Source: Haloferula rosea (GTDB lineage: Bacteria > Verrucomicrobiota > Verrucomicrobiia > Verrucomicrobiales > Akkermansiaceae). Taken from it: 64,000 bases of DNA. Positions 17,195 to 26,047 of this stretch are shown here, one piece after another. The DNA lies in NCBI RefSeq assembly GCF_016595525.1, contig NZ_JAENII010000013.1:78148-142147 (forward strand), in the 5' to 3' direction. The notes under the pieces were generated by a model. The model saw only the letters and a program-made list of their open reading frames with translations, had not been told where the DNA came from and did not search any database. Made by a program: the position numbers and the translations under genes. Within the stretch, counting starts at the first letter, position 1. The number at the start of each line of letters is the position of its first letter.

Positions 17195-17658
17195 GCGTTC
17201 AGGTGAATGTCGGGAATCACCAGGACAAGGTCCGGGTGGGGGAACGGCTGTTGTTGGACCTGGAACGCTGCGGTCATGAGGCGGCTGCCCAAGTGCTGGC
17301 CGAGCACGTGAAGGTGGCGGGTGCGCCACTTACTTCACTTGAGGAGGTGGATGTGGAATTCGTGGATGACGAAGCAAGTGCCCGGGTCCATGAGGATTTC
17401 ATGGGCGTTCCCGGGGCGACCGATGTCATCACGTTCGAGCACGGAGAGATCGTGATCGGCATCGAGGTGGTGCAGCGGCAGGCGGCGGAGTTCGGTGAAC
17501 CGGAGGCCCGCGAGGCCTTCCGGTATCTGGTCCACGGACTCCTTCATCTGGCAGGTCACGAGGATGAGCTGGCGGAAGACCGGGCGGTGATGGAGAAAGC
17601 GCAGGAAGCGGTGGTGGCCAGATGCTGGACCGGAGGTCAGGATTTGTTCGGATCGTAG
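17191..17658 (+). CDS. ybeY: Endoribonuclease YbeY
   Basis: This 155-residue metalloprotein takes part in 16S rRNA 3'-end maturation and ribosome quality control. It has the family's NxxFMGVPGATDVITFEHGEI-like middle (here HEDFMGVPGATDVITFE) and the metal site HGLLHLAGHED, with His115 and His119. The third ligand position, usually His in HGxLHLxGYDH, is Asp125 here; some Bacteroidota-type YbeY proteins also have Asp there, so activity is likely kept. It overlaps the PgpH-like gene by 4 bases, and its last 22 bases overlap the end of the convergent SulP gene. Confidence 0.9.
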   Translation: MSVQVNVGNHQDKVRVGERLLLDLERCGHEAAAQVLAEHVKVAGAPLTSLEEVDVEFVDDEASARVHEDFMGVPGATDVITFEHGEIVIGIEVVQRQAAEFGEPEAREAFRYLVHGLLHLAGHEDELAEDRAVMEKAQEAVVARCWTGGQDLFGS

Positions 17659-19505
17659 AAGATCCGGATGTCGGCCTGCTGTCCGCCGAGTAGCTGTTGG
17701 GCCCGCTTGAGTGCGTCTCGCGTCGAAATGTTCGGGTTGCTCGGGCGATTGAGGAAGATGTTGCTTTCTCCTGCCTCGCGGTCGGCATCGGCCTGGATGA
17801 GCGAGAGGGTGCCCGAGTTCTTGAGGACCCGGTAGACGTCGCGCGGGGCCCCGGAGATGAGCACGTGGCGGCCGTCGTTGCGCATGAACTTGATGAGTTC
17901 CTCAAGTGCGAGCACCGAGGTGGCGTCAAGGTGACGTGCGTTCTTCAAGCGGAGGATGAGGATCTTGAGCGACGGGTCGGCGGCGGTGCGCTGCACCTGG
18001 TTGCGGAAAAGCTCGGCGGCACCGAAGAAGAGGTCGCCCTCGACGTGAACGATGGAGATCGCGGGATTCGGGCGCTTGCGTTTCTCGCCGATCTCACGGA
18101 GTTCGCCGCGGTCGCTGAACTCGTATTCGACAAGATGGGGGCGACTGGCCTTCCGCAGGAACAGGGTGATGGAGATCCCGACGCCGATGAAGATGGCGAC
18201 GTGAAGGGGGGCGATGAGGGTGGCGGCGAAGGTGCAGATGACGACGGCGGCATCGTCGGGCGTGGAGCGCAGGCACACGCGGATGTTCTGCGGGCTGATG
18301 AGGCTCAGCGCGATGGCGACCACGAGGGCGGCGAGGGCGGCCTTGGGGACGAAGTCGATGAGGGGTAGACCGACCGCTGGCAGCCAGGCGATCAGGAGGG
18401 CGGCAATGAGGATGATGATGCCGGCGTAGAGCGACGAGAATCTGGTGAATGCCCCCGAGTTGTAGTTGAGCATCGATCGCGTGAGCGAACCGGATGCGGG
18501 CATGCCCCCGGTGAAGGCGCATGCGACGTTGGCGGCACCGACGGCGAACATGTCCTGGTTGACCTCGGCCCGGTCTCCGGACTGCGAGGCGAGGGATTTC
18601 GCCATGACCGAGTTTTCCAGGCAGGCGAGGAAGGCGACGGCGAAGGCGACGCCGATCAAGGCCCCGATGTCGGAGAAGATCTGGCTGCTGGTGAAATCCG
18701 GGACGTGGGGAACAAGTTCGGCGAGCTTGAAGGTGGTGAAGGTGTCGAGCCCGTGGAAGAGTCCCTGGCGGTGGATCATGGGGCCGAAGATCGCCGAGCT
18801 GGTGACAAGGGAAATGGCGAACACCGGCCACCCCGGCTTCCATTTACGAAGGAGATAGTAGAGAGCAACCGTCGATCCGCCGATCACGAGGGGCTGCCAC
18901 TGGGTGGCCCCTAGCGATGAGAAGAGGGCGATGACCAGGGTGATGAAGTTGCTCGGCGTTTGCGCATTCACTTCGGCGGATACCCCGAAGATGTGTTTGC
19001 ACTGGTTGGCCATGATGAGGACCGCGGCGCCGCTCACGTAGCCGACGAGGACGGAGCGGGAGACATACTGCAGCAGGTCCGCCACCTTCAGGAGTCCTCC
19101 AATCAGGCAGAAGACACCGACCAGAAGAACCAGGAGCGGGATGAGTTCGATCTCCCGCACCCTCAAGGCCTGCTCGGCGGCGAAGAAGCTGAAGAGCATG
19201 AAGGCGGTGGCATTGGTCGGGCCGAGAATCGTGTGGCGGGATCCCGCGAAGATGGGAGCGACGATGGCTGCTACGGCGGAGCAGATGATGCCGAAGGCGA
19301 TGGGCAACTCGGCGATCGCCGCGTAGGCCATGCCCTGGGGGACAGCCAGCAGGGCAACGTTGGGTGCGGCACCCATGTCGGCCCGGAACTTGGCCTTGTT
19401 GTAGCGCTTGATGGGGCCGACCAGGACCTTGAAGTCGACGCTGTCCTCGCCGAAGAACCGGCGCAGTCCCCTCATGACGGGGTTGGACTTCGGCGAAAAT
19501 CTCAT
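17637..19505 (-). CDS. SulP-family anion transporter with STAS domain
   Basis: This 622-residue inner-membrane protein should carry sulfate, bicarbonate or another inorganic anion. The transmembrane core (about residues 45-430) includes PNVALLAVPQGMAYAAIAELP and GPTNATAFML, both typical of SulP, and the AVGAANVACAFTGGMPASGSL block. The C-terminal STAS domain starts near residue 470 and contains the conserved LILRLKNARHLDATSVLALEEL switch. I take the ATG at 19505, which lies 11 bases after the stop of the LptF/G gene, rather than the open frame to 19592 that would overlap it. The anion cannot be named. Confidence 0.88.
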   Translation of the reverse strand: MRFSPKSNPVMRGLRRFFGEDSVDFKVLVGPIKRYNKAKFRADMGAAPNVALLAVPQGMAYAAIAELPIAFGIICSAVAAIVAPIFAGSRHTILGPTNATAFMLFSFFAAEQALRVREIELIPLLVLLVGVFCLIGGLLKVADLLQYVSRSVLVGYVSGAAVLIMANQCKHIFGVSAEVNAQTPSNFITLVIALFSSLGATQWQPLVIGGSTVALYYLLRKWKPGWPVFAISLVTSSAIFGPMIHRQGLFHGLDTFTTFKLAELVPHVPDFTSSQIFSDIGALIGVAFAVAFLACLENSVMAKSLASQSGDRAEVNQDMFAVGAANVACAFTGGMPASGSLTRSMLNYNSGAFTRFSSLYAGIIILIAALLIAWLPAVGLPLIDFVPKAALAALVVAIALSLISPQNIRVCLRSTPDDAAVVICTFAATLIAPLHVAIFIGVGISITLFLRKASRPHLVEYEFSDRGELREIGEKRKRPNPAISIVHVEGDLFFGAAELFRNQVQRTAADPSLKILILRLKNARHLDATSVLALEELIKFMRNDGRHVLISGAPRDVYRVLKNSGTLSLIQADADREAGESNIFLNRPSNPNISTRDALKRAQQLLGGQQADIRIFYDPNKS

Positions 19506-19516
19506 CAGGGGAAAGT

Positions 19517-20599
19517 CTAGCGGAAGCGGGCGCGGCGGAAAAGAAAGATGCCGAGGATGATGCAGAGAATATTCGGCAGCCAGAGAAGCCACTGGGTGTC
19601 CTCGCGGGTGGTGATCATCGAGCCGGCGACGAAGTAGGCGACACCAACGCCCAGGCTGAAGATCAGTCCGGTGGAGGTGTCACGGCGTCTCGCCTTGATC
19701 CCGAGCGGCACACCGATCATGGCGAAGGCGAGGCAGGCGAAAGAGGTGGTGTAGCGGCTCGTCTTATGGGCGATGAAGCGGGCGCGGTACTTCGCCGGCA
19801 GCGTGGGATTGTCCTCAAGGAACTGGTCGATCTCCTCGTTGCTCATCGCGCTCGGCTTCGGTTTTCTCCGACCATCATCCGAGTAGTCGACGACCATCCA
19901 TTCGAGTTCCTCGGACAGCAGGGTGAAGTCCTCGGTCGGCGAAATGGGTCCGTCGGTGTAGGCACCGGTGAGGCGCAGGCGGATCTGCTTGTTTTCCTCG
20001 TCGACGACGGTCTCTGCGGTGTCGGCATGGATGTAGGCACCTCCGTCACCCTTGTCCTCATCATCCATCACGAAGATGTGGAAGTCATGGAACACGTCGC
20101 CCTCGCTGCCATGGGAGTAGATCTTGACGTTGTTGATCCGGCTTTGATCGACGCCTGCCTTCAGCAAGGTCCGGGGGTCCTTGATGATGGTGCGGGTGAC
20201 CACGGTGTTGACCCGTTGCTTCGCCCAGGGGGCGATCTCGAGATTCAGCCACAGGCAGAGAGCGGACAGTGCCCCTCCGATGATGATGACGGGGGCGGCG
20301 ATGCGGAAAAGGCTCATGCCGGCGACCCGGAACGCATTCAGTTCATTGTCGGTGGACAGTCGGCCGAAGACGAGGAGGACGGCGGACAGGAAACCCCACG
20401 GAATCGTGAAGATCAGTGAGACGGGCAGGACGCTGAGAATGAACTCGAATAGGACCGAGATCGGGGCTCCGACTTCGACAAGCAGGGGACGGATCTCCTT
20501 GAAGAGGTTGCCGAGGACCAGCAGCACGCTGAGCAGCAAGATCGCGAAAAACGTCCCTGAGATGATGTGGCTGCCGATGTAGCGGTCGGAGATGCGCAT
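19517..20599 (-). CDS. LptF/LptG-family permease (YjgP/YjgQ)
   Basis: This 360-residue protein should form part of the LptB2FG extractor that lifts lipopolysaccharide from the inner membrane. It has the family layout: three membrane segments at the N-terminus (RISDRYIGSHIISGTFFAILLLSVLLV, then ILSVLPVSLIFTIP), a conserved ELNAFRVAGMSLFRI loop, a periplasmic beta-jellyroll (about 125-260) and three C-terminal segments (FACLAFAMIGVPLGIKARRR). Whether it is LptF or LptG is not certain; the partner is not in the window. The neighbour SulP gene follows after 11 bases. Its presence implies a Gram-negative outer membrane. Confidence 0.87.
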   Translation of the reverse strand: MRISDRYIGSHIISGTFFAILLLSVLLVLGNLFKEIRPLLVEVGAPISVLFEFILSVLPVSLIFTIPWGFLSAVLLVFGRLSTDNELNAFRVAGMSLFRIAAPVIIIGGALSALCLWLNLEIAPWAKQRVNTVVTRTIIKDPRTLLKAGVDQSRINNVKIYSHGSEGDVFHDFHIFVMDDEDKGDGGAYIHADTAETVVDEENKQIRLRLTGAYTDGPISPTEDFTLLSEELEWMVVDYSDDGRRKPKPSAMSNEEIDQFLEDNPTLPAKYRARFIAHKTSRYTTSFACLAFAMIGVPLGIKARRRDTSTGLIFSLGVGVAYFVAGSMITTREDTQWLLWLPNILCIILGIFLFRRARFR

Positions 20600-20653
20600 G
20601 GAGGAGGGGTGAAGCTTGTGGTGTGCCGCTGTGGCTGTCGAGTGAGGATGCGG

Positions 20654-22198
20654 TCAAGCGCGACTCCGGCGGCGCAGGAGGAGGACCGTTAGGAAGAGGA
20701 TGACGGCGGCAAGGCCGGTGGAGGCGGCGGGGTGGAGTCCGAGGGACATCATCAGGTAGGCGAATGCCGCGGCGCCAGCGGCGGTCAGGGCATAGGGGAG
20801 TTGGGAGAGGACGTGGTCGAGGGGCGAGCATCCCGCCGCGAGCGCGCTGACGATGGTGGTATCGGAAAAGGGGCTGGCGTGATCTCCGAAGACAGCTCCG
20901 CCGAAGACGGCCCCGATCACGCCGGGAGCAATGACGAGGAGGGAACCGGGGTCGGCGGTCTGGACGAGCACGCCGAGTGCCAGAGGCATCAAGAGGGCCA
21001 TGGTGCCCCAGGAGGAACCGGTGGTGAATGCGGTCAGGGCGGCGACGCCGAATACTGCCAGAGGTAGGGATGATGCGCTGAGTCCGTCGCCAAGGAGTGA
21101 CTGGATGGCCTCGGCGGCGCCCAAGGTGCGGAAAACACTGCCCAAGGACCAGGCGAGGATGAGGATGATGAGGGCGGGAATGAGACCGGCGGCGCCTTTC
21201 TTGGCGGCATCCTGCCAGGGACGGGGTGAGTTCCGGGGATGGCACAGGCAGGCGGCGATGAGTCCGGCGAGAGCTCCTGCAATGAGAGCGGTGGGGCCTG
21301 CGTTGCTGCTTGCGGCACTGCGCCAAGCCTCCAGTGAGGTCCAATCGATGGGGGCTTCCGACCAGATCTGGAAACCTGCCGCGATGGAGGTGGCGAGCAC
21401 GAGCAAAGGCACGAGGACTCTCCACGGGGCACCTGATGTCTGGGTCTCCTGGTTCGTCGCCACGTCCTTGGGCTGGAAGCGACGCATCGCTTTGGGTTCC
21501 CAGTCGAGGTGGATGGCGATGGGAATCAGCAGCAGGGTGAGCAGGCAGTAGGGGTTGGCGGGGATGGACTGGAAATACAGGCCGTAAGCATCGGCATCCG
21601 GCAGGCTGTCCTGAATGAGGGTGAGCTGGGTGGCGATCCAGGTGGAGATGAACGCGACGCAGGCCACGGGTGAGCTGGTGGAATCGACCACCCATGCGAG
21701 CTTCTCGCGGGAAATCCCGGTTCGATCGACGGCGGGGCGGGCGATGCGTCCGGTGAGCATGCTGTTGGCCAGGCCGTCGAAGAAGCACAGCAGGCCGAGC
21801 CCATAAACCGAACCCAGCACGCGCTTCTGCGGGTTTTTGCTCCCGCGCAGCATCCTTTCGAGGATGGCGGAGAATCCACCGGATGACTCGAGGACTCCGG
21901 CGAAGGCCCCGAGGAGAAGGGTAAAAAAGAGCGCTCCGATGTGCCAGGAACTGCTGATTTGTGGAATCAGATGGTCGGCAAAGGTGCTGCGGAGAGCTTC
22001 AATCGGGTGACCTCCGGTAGCGACCAAGGTGCCGCCGATCACGCCGGCCGCCAGCCCGGCAGCGGCGCTGCGGGTGGTCAAAATCACTGCCAGAGCGGCG
22101 ATTACCGGCCAAAACGGGAAGATCCCGGAGCCCGCCGGCAGCTGGGCGACGGCCATGCTGAGGGCGGTGACGGCCAGCCAGATCCAGAGCGAACGCAT
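20654..22198 (-). CDS. nhaC: NhaC-family Na+/H+ antiporter
   Basis: This 514-residue protein has about 12 membrane segments and should exchange Na+ for H+ at the inner membrane. Characteristic parts are LLGAFAGVLESSGGFSAILERM, LLCFFDGLANSMLTGRIARPAVDRTGISREKLAWVVDSTSSPVA and, near the C-terminus, FTTGSSWGTMALLMPLA and GDHASPFSDTTIVSA. These acidic and polar membrane motifs are those of the NhaC/ArsB-like ion transporter group. Some homologues are malate/lactate antiporters, so the substrate is likely but not proven. The gene stands alone. Confidence 0.85.
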   Translation of the reverse strand: MRSLWIWLAVTALSMAVAQLPAGSGIFPFWPVIAALAVILTTRSAAAGLAAGVIGGTLVATGGHPIEALRSTFADHLIPQISSSWHIGALFFTLLLGAFAGVLESSGGFSAILERMLRGSKNPQKRVLGSVYGLGLLCFFDGLANSMLTGRIARPAVDRTGISREKLAWVVDSTSSPVACVAFISTWIATQLTLIQDSLPDADAYGLYFQSIPANPYCLLTLLLIPIAIHLDWEPKAMRRFQPKDVATNQETQTSGAPWRVLVPLLVLATSIAAGFQIWSEAPIDWTSLEAWRSAASSNAGPTALIAGALAGLIAACLCHPRNSPRPWQDAAKKGAAGLIPALIILILAWSLGSVFRTLGAAEAIQSLLGDGLSASSLPLAVFGVAALTAFTTGSSWGTMALLMPLALGVLVQTADPGSLLVIAPGVIGAVFGGAVFGDHASPFSDTTIVSALAAGCSPLDHVLSQLPYALTAAGAAAFAYLMMSLGLHPAASTGLAAVILFLTVLLLRRRSRA

Positions 22199-22379
22199 GA
22201 GGGAGTCTTACCGACATGAGGTATTTGGCAAGGTCATGACTGTTAGCGAAACCGAGGAAATATTCTTGCCGCATGGGGAGAGTCCGGGTTTTCTCCACCG
22301 CATCCGATCGCCTGCATCCCCAGTGGGTTATCGGGTCAGGCGGCACGCCGAATGCTTGTTGCCTCAAAAACCACGACCC

Positions 22380-22991
22380 ATGCCCGACACGAGTAAGGAC
22401 CTCAACGCCCCCATCATCAAACGCCGCAGCGCGATCGGAACTCTTGGACTCGGCGCGCTTGCGACCTGGGCAGGGACCTCGCCAGCTTCGGCCTTTTTCT
22501 TTGGGAAACAGGAGTCAGTGGATCTTTCAGGTTTGCCCTCCCAGTGGGTCGCCCTCCAGGGCCGCAACCTGAACGATTACGCCAATTATCTCGCGGGTCT
22601 CCGGCTGAAGTATGTCACTCCCCGGCAGGTGATCGAGGCTCATGCGAAACGGCGTGGATCGGTGTGGAACAGTCTCCCTCCCAAGCAATTGTGGAAGAAC
22701 ATGGTTCCGACCCTCAAGGCAGTCGACAAGGTCGGTGCCCAGATCGGACGGCCCGTCAAAGAAGTGATCTCCGCCTACCGTTCTCCTTCCTACAACGCCC
22801 GATGTGCCGGTGCGCGCCGTGGTTCGTGGCACCAGTCGAATGTGGCCGTCGACGTGAAATTCCCGGTCAGCAGCTGGACCGTTTCGAAGACCTCCCGATC
22901 CCTGCGTTCACGGGGACTTTTCCAAGGGGGGGTGGGTCACTACTCGAGTTTCACCCACATCGATACCCGCGGTCAGAACGTGGATTGGTAA
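22380..22991 (+). CDS. Tat-exported M15-type peptidase (DUF882/YcbK family)
   Basis: This 203-residue protein likely cleaves peptide bridges or D-amino acid bonds in peptidoglycan in the periplasm. It starts with a Tat signal (KRRSAIGTLGLGALATWAG, ending in SPASA). The mature part has the zinc-site elements of the M15/YcbK family: SAYRSPSYNARCAGARRGSWH, then HQSNVAVDVKF (His...Asp) and, at the end, HYSSFTHIDTRG (HxD). The ATG at 22380 is taken because it puts the Tat motif near the N-terminus. The frame is open upstream into the gap but with no signal. The preceding 181-bp gap from nhaC shows no other feature. Confidence 0.85.
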   Translation: MPDTSKDLNAPIIKRRSAIGTLGLGALATWAGTSPASAFFFGKQESVDLSGLPSQWVALQGRNLNDYANYLAGLRLKYVTPRQVIEAHAKRRGSVWNSLPPKQLWKNMVPTLKAVDKVGAQIGRPVKEVISAYRSPSYNARCAGARRGSWHQSNVAVDVKFPVSSWTVSKTSRSLRSRGLFQGGVGHYSSFTHIDTRGQNVDW

Positions 22992-23116
22992 GGAGCGCTC
23001 CGCTGGGCTGCATCACGGTCTGAGGCCGGTTCCGGGTCGAACTTTCGGCTGGTTTTCGAGGGGCGATTTGATTGGATCCCGACCCCGCTGGCACAGGCTG
23101 GTCGGAACACTCTGGC

Positions 23117-24460
23117 ATGAATATCATCATTGTCGGCGCCGGTGAGATCGGACGCCACCTCGCGGCCTCCCTTTCTCGTGAGGCGCACTGCATTTCGGTC
23201 ATCGAGAATGACCCTGTCCTGGCGGACGAGCTGGAACAGAGCATCGATGCCAAGGTGGTTTGCTCGGATGGCACGAGTGTCAGTGCGCTCTTGGAGGCGG
23301 GTGTCGGGGAGTGCGACCTCTTCCTCGCTCTGACCAGCTCGAATACAGCGAACCTGGTGAGTTCCTCGCTGGCGAAGAATCTGGGAGCACCCCAGGTCGT
23401 GTGCCGGGTTCACCCCAGTTTGCAGCGGGAGGAGTTCCTGTTTGATTTCAAGAAAACCTTCGGGGTGGATCACTTGTTTTCCTCCGAGCGGCTGGCGGCG
23501 ATCGAGCTGGCGAAGTTCATCCGCAATCCGGATTCATTGGTGGTGGAGGAAATCGCCCGCGGTCGGATCGAGCTCCAGCAGGTCGAGGTTGATGCCAAGT
23601 CCGATGCGGTTGGGAAGGCCCTCAAGGTGTTGAAGGCACCCGAGCGCACCCGGGTCGCCATGATTTCCCGAGGAGCGGCACACCTTGTGCCCAATGCGGA
23701 CTCGGTGATCGAGGCAGGTGACATCGTGACGATTTTTGGTGAGCCCCGGAAGTTGAAGACGCTCGCGGAAAGGCTCCACCGCAAGGGGGATGGTGATGCG
23801 ATGCGGGTGGTCATCTTTGGTGGGGGAGAGTATGGGTTTTCCCTCGCCCAGATGCTGGAGGGCTCCGAGTGCCGGGTGCGGATCTTCGAGGAAGATGAGA
23901 ACCTCTGCAAAAGCCTGGTCGACCGGCTGTCGAACACCACGGTGATCCACGCGGATGCCACGGTGGTAGCCGAGTTGCAGGAGGAGCAGGTCGACAGCGC
24001 CGAGTTTTTCGTGGCGACGAGTCCGCGGGATGAGGACAACGTGATGTCCTGCCTTCAGGCGCACACGCTGGGTGTGAAGACCTGTCTCAGTCTCATTCAC
24101 CGGGCGGATTATGCCGATGCCATCAGTTCGTCCGGAAGGCACTTCGGGGTGCAGGCGGCGGTGAGTCCGCGGGATGCGACGCGGCGTGAGATCGAGCGGT
24201 TCCTGACGTCGGACCGGTTCCACCTGGTGAAAAAGCTCCCGGGTGCGGAGATCCTCGAGATGAGGGTGAGCGAAGGCTCGATCGCGAGCGGTCACATGGT
24301 GAAGGAAGTGGATTGGCCGGCGGAGTGCATCCTCGTCGGCCTGCTGCATGTAACGCATTCGGACGTGCCGGGCCCGGACGACGTGCTCCAGACCGGCGAT
24401 CACGTCTATGCCGTGGTTTCTCCCAAGGCGCGCAAGGCTTTCGTGAAGCTCCTCGGTTGA
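23117..24460 (+). CDS. trkA: Trk potassium uptake protein TrkA
   Basis: This 447-residue cytoplasmic protein gates the TrkH channel. It has two RCK units, each with an NAD-binding Rossmann motif: NIIIVGAGEIGRHLA at the start and RVVIFGGGEYGFSLA near residue 232. Each is followed by a TrkA-C (RCK_C) domain, around residues 140-225 and 360-447. RCK_C domains can bind nucleotides, in some bacteria c-di-AMP. The ATG at 23117 is right because the conserved motif begins at residue 2. TrkH follows after 6 bases in the same operon. Confidence 0.95.
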   Translation: MNIIIVGAGEIGRHLAASLSREAHCISVIENDPVLADELEQSIDAKVVCSDGTSVSALLEAGVGECDLFLALTSSNTANLVSSSLAKNLGAPQVVCRVHPSLQREEFLFDFKKTFGVDHLFSSERLAAIELAKFIRNPDSLVVEEIARGRIELQQVEVDAKSDAVGKALKVLKAPERTRVAMISRGAAHLVPNADSVIEAGDIVTIFGEPRKLKTLAERLHRKGDGDAMRVVIFGGGEYGFSLAQMLEGSECRVRIFEEDENLCKSLVDRLSNTTVIHADATVVAELQEEQVDSAEFFVATSPRDEDNVMSCLQAHTLGVKTCLSLIHRADYADAISSSGRHFGVQAAVSPRDATRREIERFLTSDRFHLVKKLPGAEILEMRVSEGSIASGHMVKEVDWPAECILVGLLHVTHSDVPGPDDVLQTGDHVYAVVSPKARKAFVKLLG

Positions 24461-24466
24461 ATCGCC

Positions 24467-25957
24467 ATGAACTTCAGGATTCTCGCCAAAGTGCTCGGCT
24501 TGCTGCTGCTGCTCCTCAGCGTGGCCATGTCGGTCTGTGCGGTATTCGCGAGGGTCGACCCGATGGCGGTCAAGCTGAACGCGACGTGGGCGCTGTTCAC
24601 CTCGGCCGGGGTGACCTTCTTGGCCGGGGCCATTCTGATTCTGTCGGGACTGGGGAAATTCGACCGGATTCCCCGCCGTGAAGGGGTGGTGATCGTGGGT
24701 CTCGGGTGGGTGCTGTCGACGGTTTTCGGGGCTTTGCCCTACATGCTGTGTGAGCCCCACCTCAATTGGAGTCAGGCCTTGTTCGAGTCGGCTTCCGGTT
24801 TCACGACCACCGGGTCGACGGTGATTTCCGATCTCACGCTCTGGCCCCGCGGGATTTTGCTCTGGCGGTCCGCCACTCAGTGGCTCGGAGGCATCGGGAT
24901 CCTGGTCCTGTTCGTCGCCGTGCTTTCCTACCTCGGCGTGGCATCGAAGTCGTTGTTCCGGAACGAATCGTCCTTCAAGACGGGTGAGGCGTCGACCGCG
25001 CGGATTCGGGATACGGCGCTGACCTTGCTGAAGATCTATCTCGGGCTTACGGGGCTCTGTCTGGCCGGCCTACGGCTACTAGGTTTATCGTGGTTTGACT
25101 CGGTCAGTCACGCAATGACGACGGTGTCGACCGGGGGCTTCAGTCCTCACAACGCGAGCATCGGGCACTACACGGGGTGGGGAAATGGCTGGGCCATTGA
25201 GCTGTGGCTGAGCGTCTTCATGGTGCTTTGCAGTCTGAATTTCCTCATCTTCGCGGTCATCGCGGCGAAGAACTGGAACCGTCTGCGTGAGGAGGATGAC
25301 GCGCGTTGGTTCCTTGGCATCACCGTGGGCATCAGCCTGACCATCGGGCTCGGGTTGTTCGCGGATGCGCGCTACTCGATCGATCTGGTCGAAGCTCTGA
25401 GGGAGAGCTGGTTCATCGTGGTGTCCATCGCTTCGACGACGGGTTTTGGAACGGTCGACTACGAGTTGTGGCCGGCCTGGTGCAAGGCACTGCTGGCCAT
25501 CCTGATGATCGTCGGCGGTTGTGCCGGTTCCACGGCAGGGGGGATGAAGGTCGGGCGGCTTGAGATTTTCCTGAAGTCCTCGGCTCACGAGGTCATCCGT
25601 GCGTTTCGTCCGAACCAGGTGTTCCGCTTGGTGGTCAATGGATCACCGGTGGATGATGCGTCGCGGGCGAGGACGACCTCCTTCGTCGCCTTGTATCTCC
25701 TGATCATGGCACTCGGGTCGGTGGTGGTGGGGATTCTTGAGGCCGGACATGGCGTGGATCTCGAAACCTGTCTGGGGGCGGTGCTCGCGACCTTGTCGAA
25801 TATCGGACCGGGTTTTGGCGACCTGGGACCGACGGAGAATTTCTCGCAGCTCCGGGAGCCGACCTTGGCCTTCCTTTCCGGTCTGATGATCCTTGGCCGT
25901 CTGGAATTGTTCGCGATTCTGGTGCTCTTCGTGCCGGCTGCCTGGAGGCGCTACTGA
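24467..25957 (+). CDS. trkH: Trk potassium transporter, membrane subunit TrkH
   Basis: This 496-residue channel subunit imports K+ across the inner membrane. It has four pseudo-repeats of membrane-pore-membrane. Filter regions carry the family's threonine/glycine pattern: ESASGFTTTGSTV, AMTTVSTGGFSPHNASIG, and STTGFGTVDYELWP. The FLSGLMILGRLELFAILVLF end is conserved. It is co-transcribed with trkA. Together with NhaC and the PgpH-like hydrolase in this window it points to cation homeostasis. Confidence 0.95.
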   Translation: MNFRILAKVLGLLLLLLSVAMSVCAVFARVDPMAVKLNATWALFTSAGVTFLAGAILILSGLGKFDRIPRREGVVIVGLGWVLSTVFGALPYMLCEPHLNWSQALFESASGFTTTGSTVISDLTLWPRGILLWRSATQWLGGIGILVLFVAVLSYLGVASKSLFRNESSFKTGEASTARIRDTALTLLKIYLGLTGLCLAGLRLLGLSWFDSVSHAMTTVSTGGFSPHNASIGHYTGWGNGWAIELWLSVFMVLCSLNFLIFAVIAAKNWNRLREEDDARWFLGITVGISLTIGLGLFADARYSIDLVEALRESWFIVVSIASTTGFGTVDYELWPAWCKALLAILMIVGGCAGSTAGGMKVGRLEIFLKSSAHEVIRAFRPNQVFRLVVNGSPVDDASRARTTSFVALYLLIMALGSVVVGILEAGHGVDLETCLGAVLATLSNIGPGFGDLGPTENFSQLREPTLAFLSGLMILGRLELFAILVLFVPAAWRRY

Positions 25958-26047
25958 GCCCCTGAAACCTCGGTTTTTCCGACCTTTGTTCTTGGATCGG
26001 TGAGGTAGATGTGAATTTGTCATACACGTCAAACGTCAAGCCCTGTC

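Noticed and set aside
23072..23116. Longer start for trkA
   Set aside because: The Rossmann motif begins at the second residue from the ATG at 23117 as in all TrkA proteins; the extra 15 codons have no match.
25964..25982. Small hairpin AAACC/GGTTT followed by T residues after trkH
   Set aside because: The stem has only five pairs with a 2-base loop; it is too weak to call a terminator.
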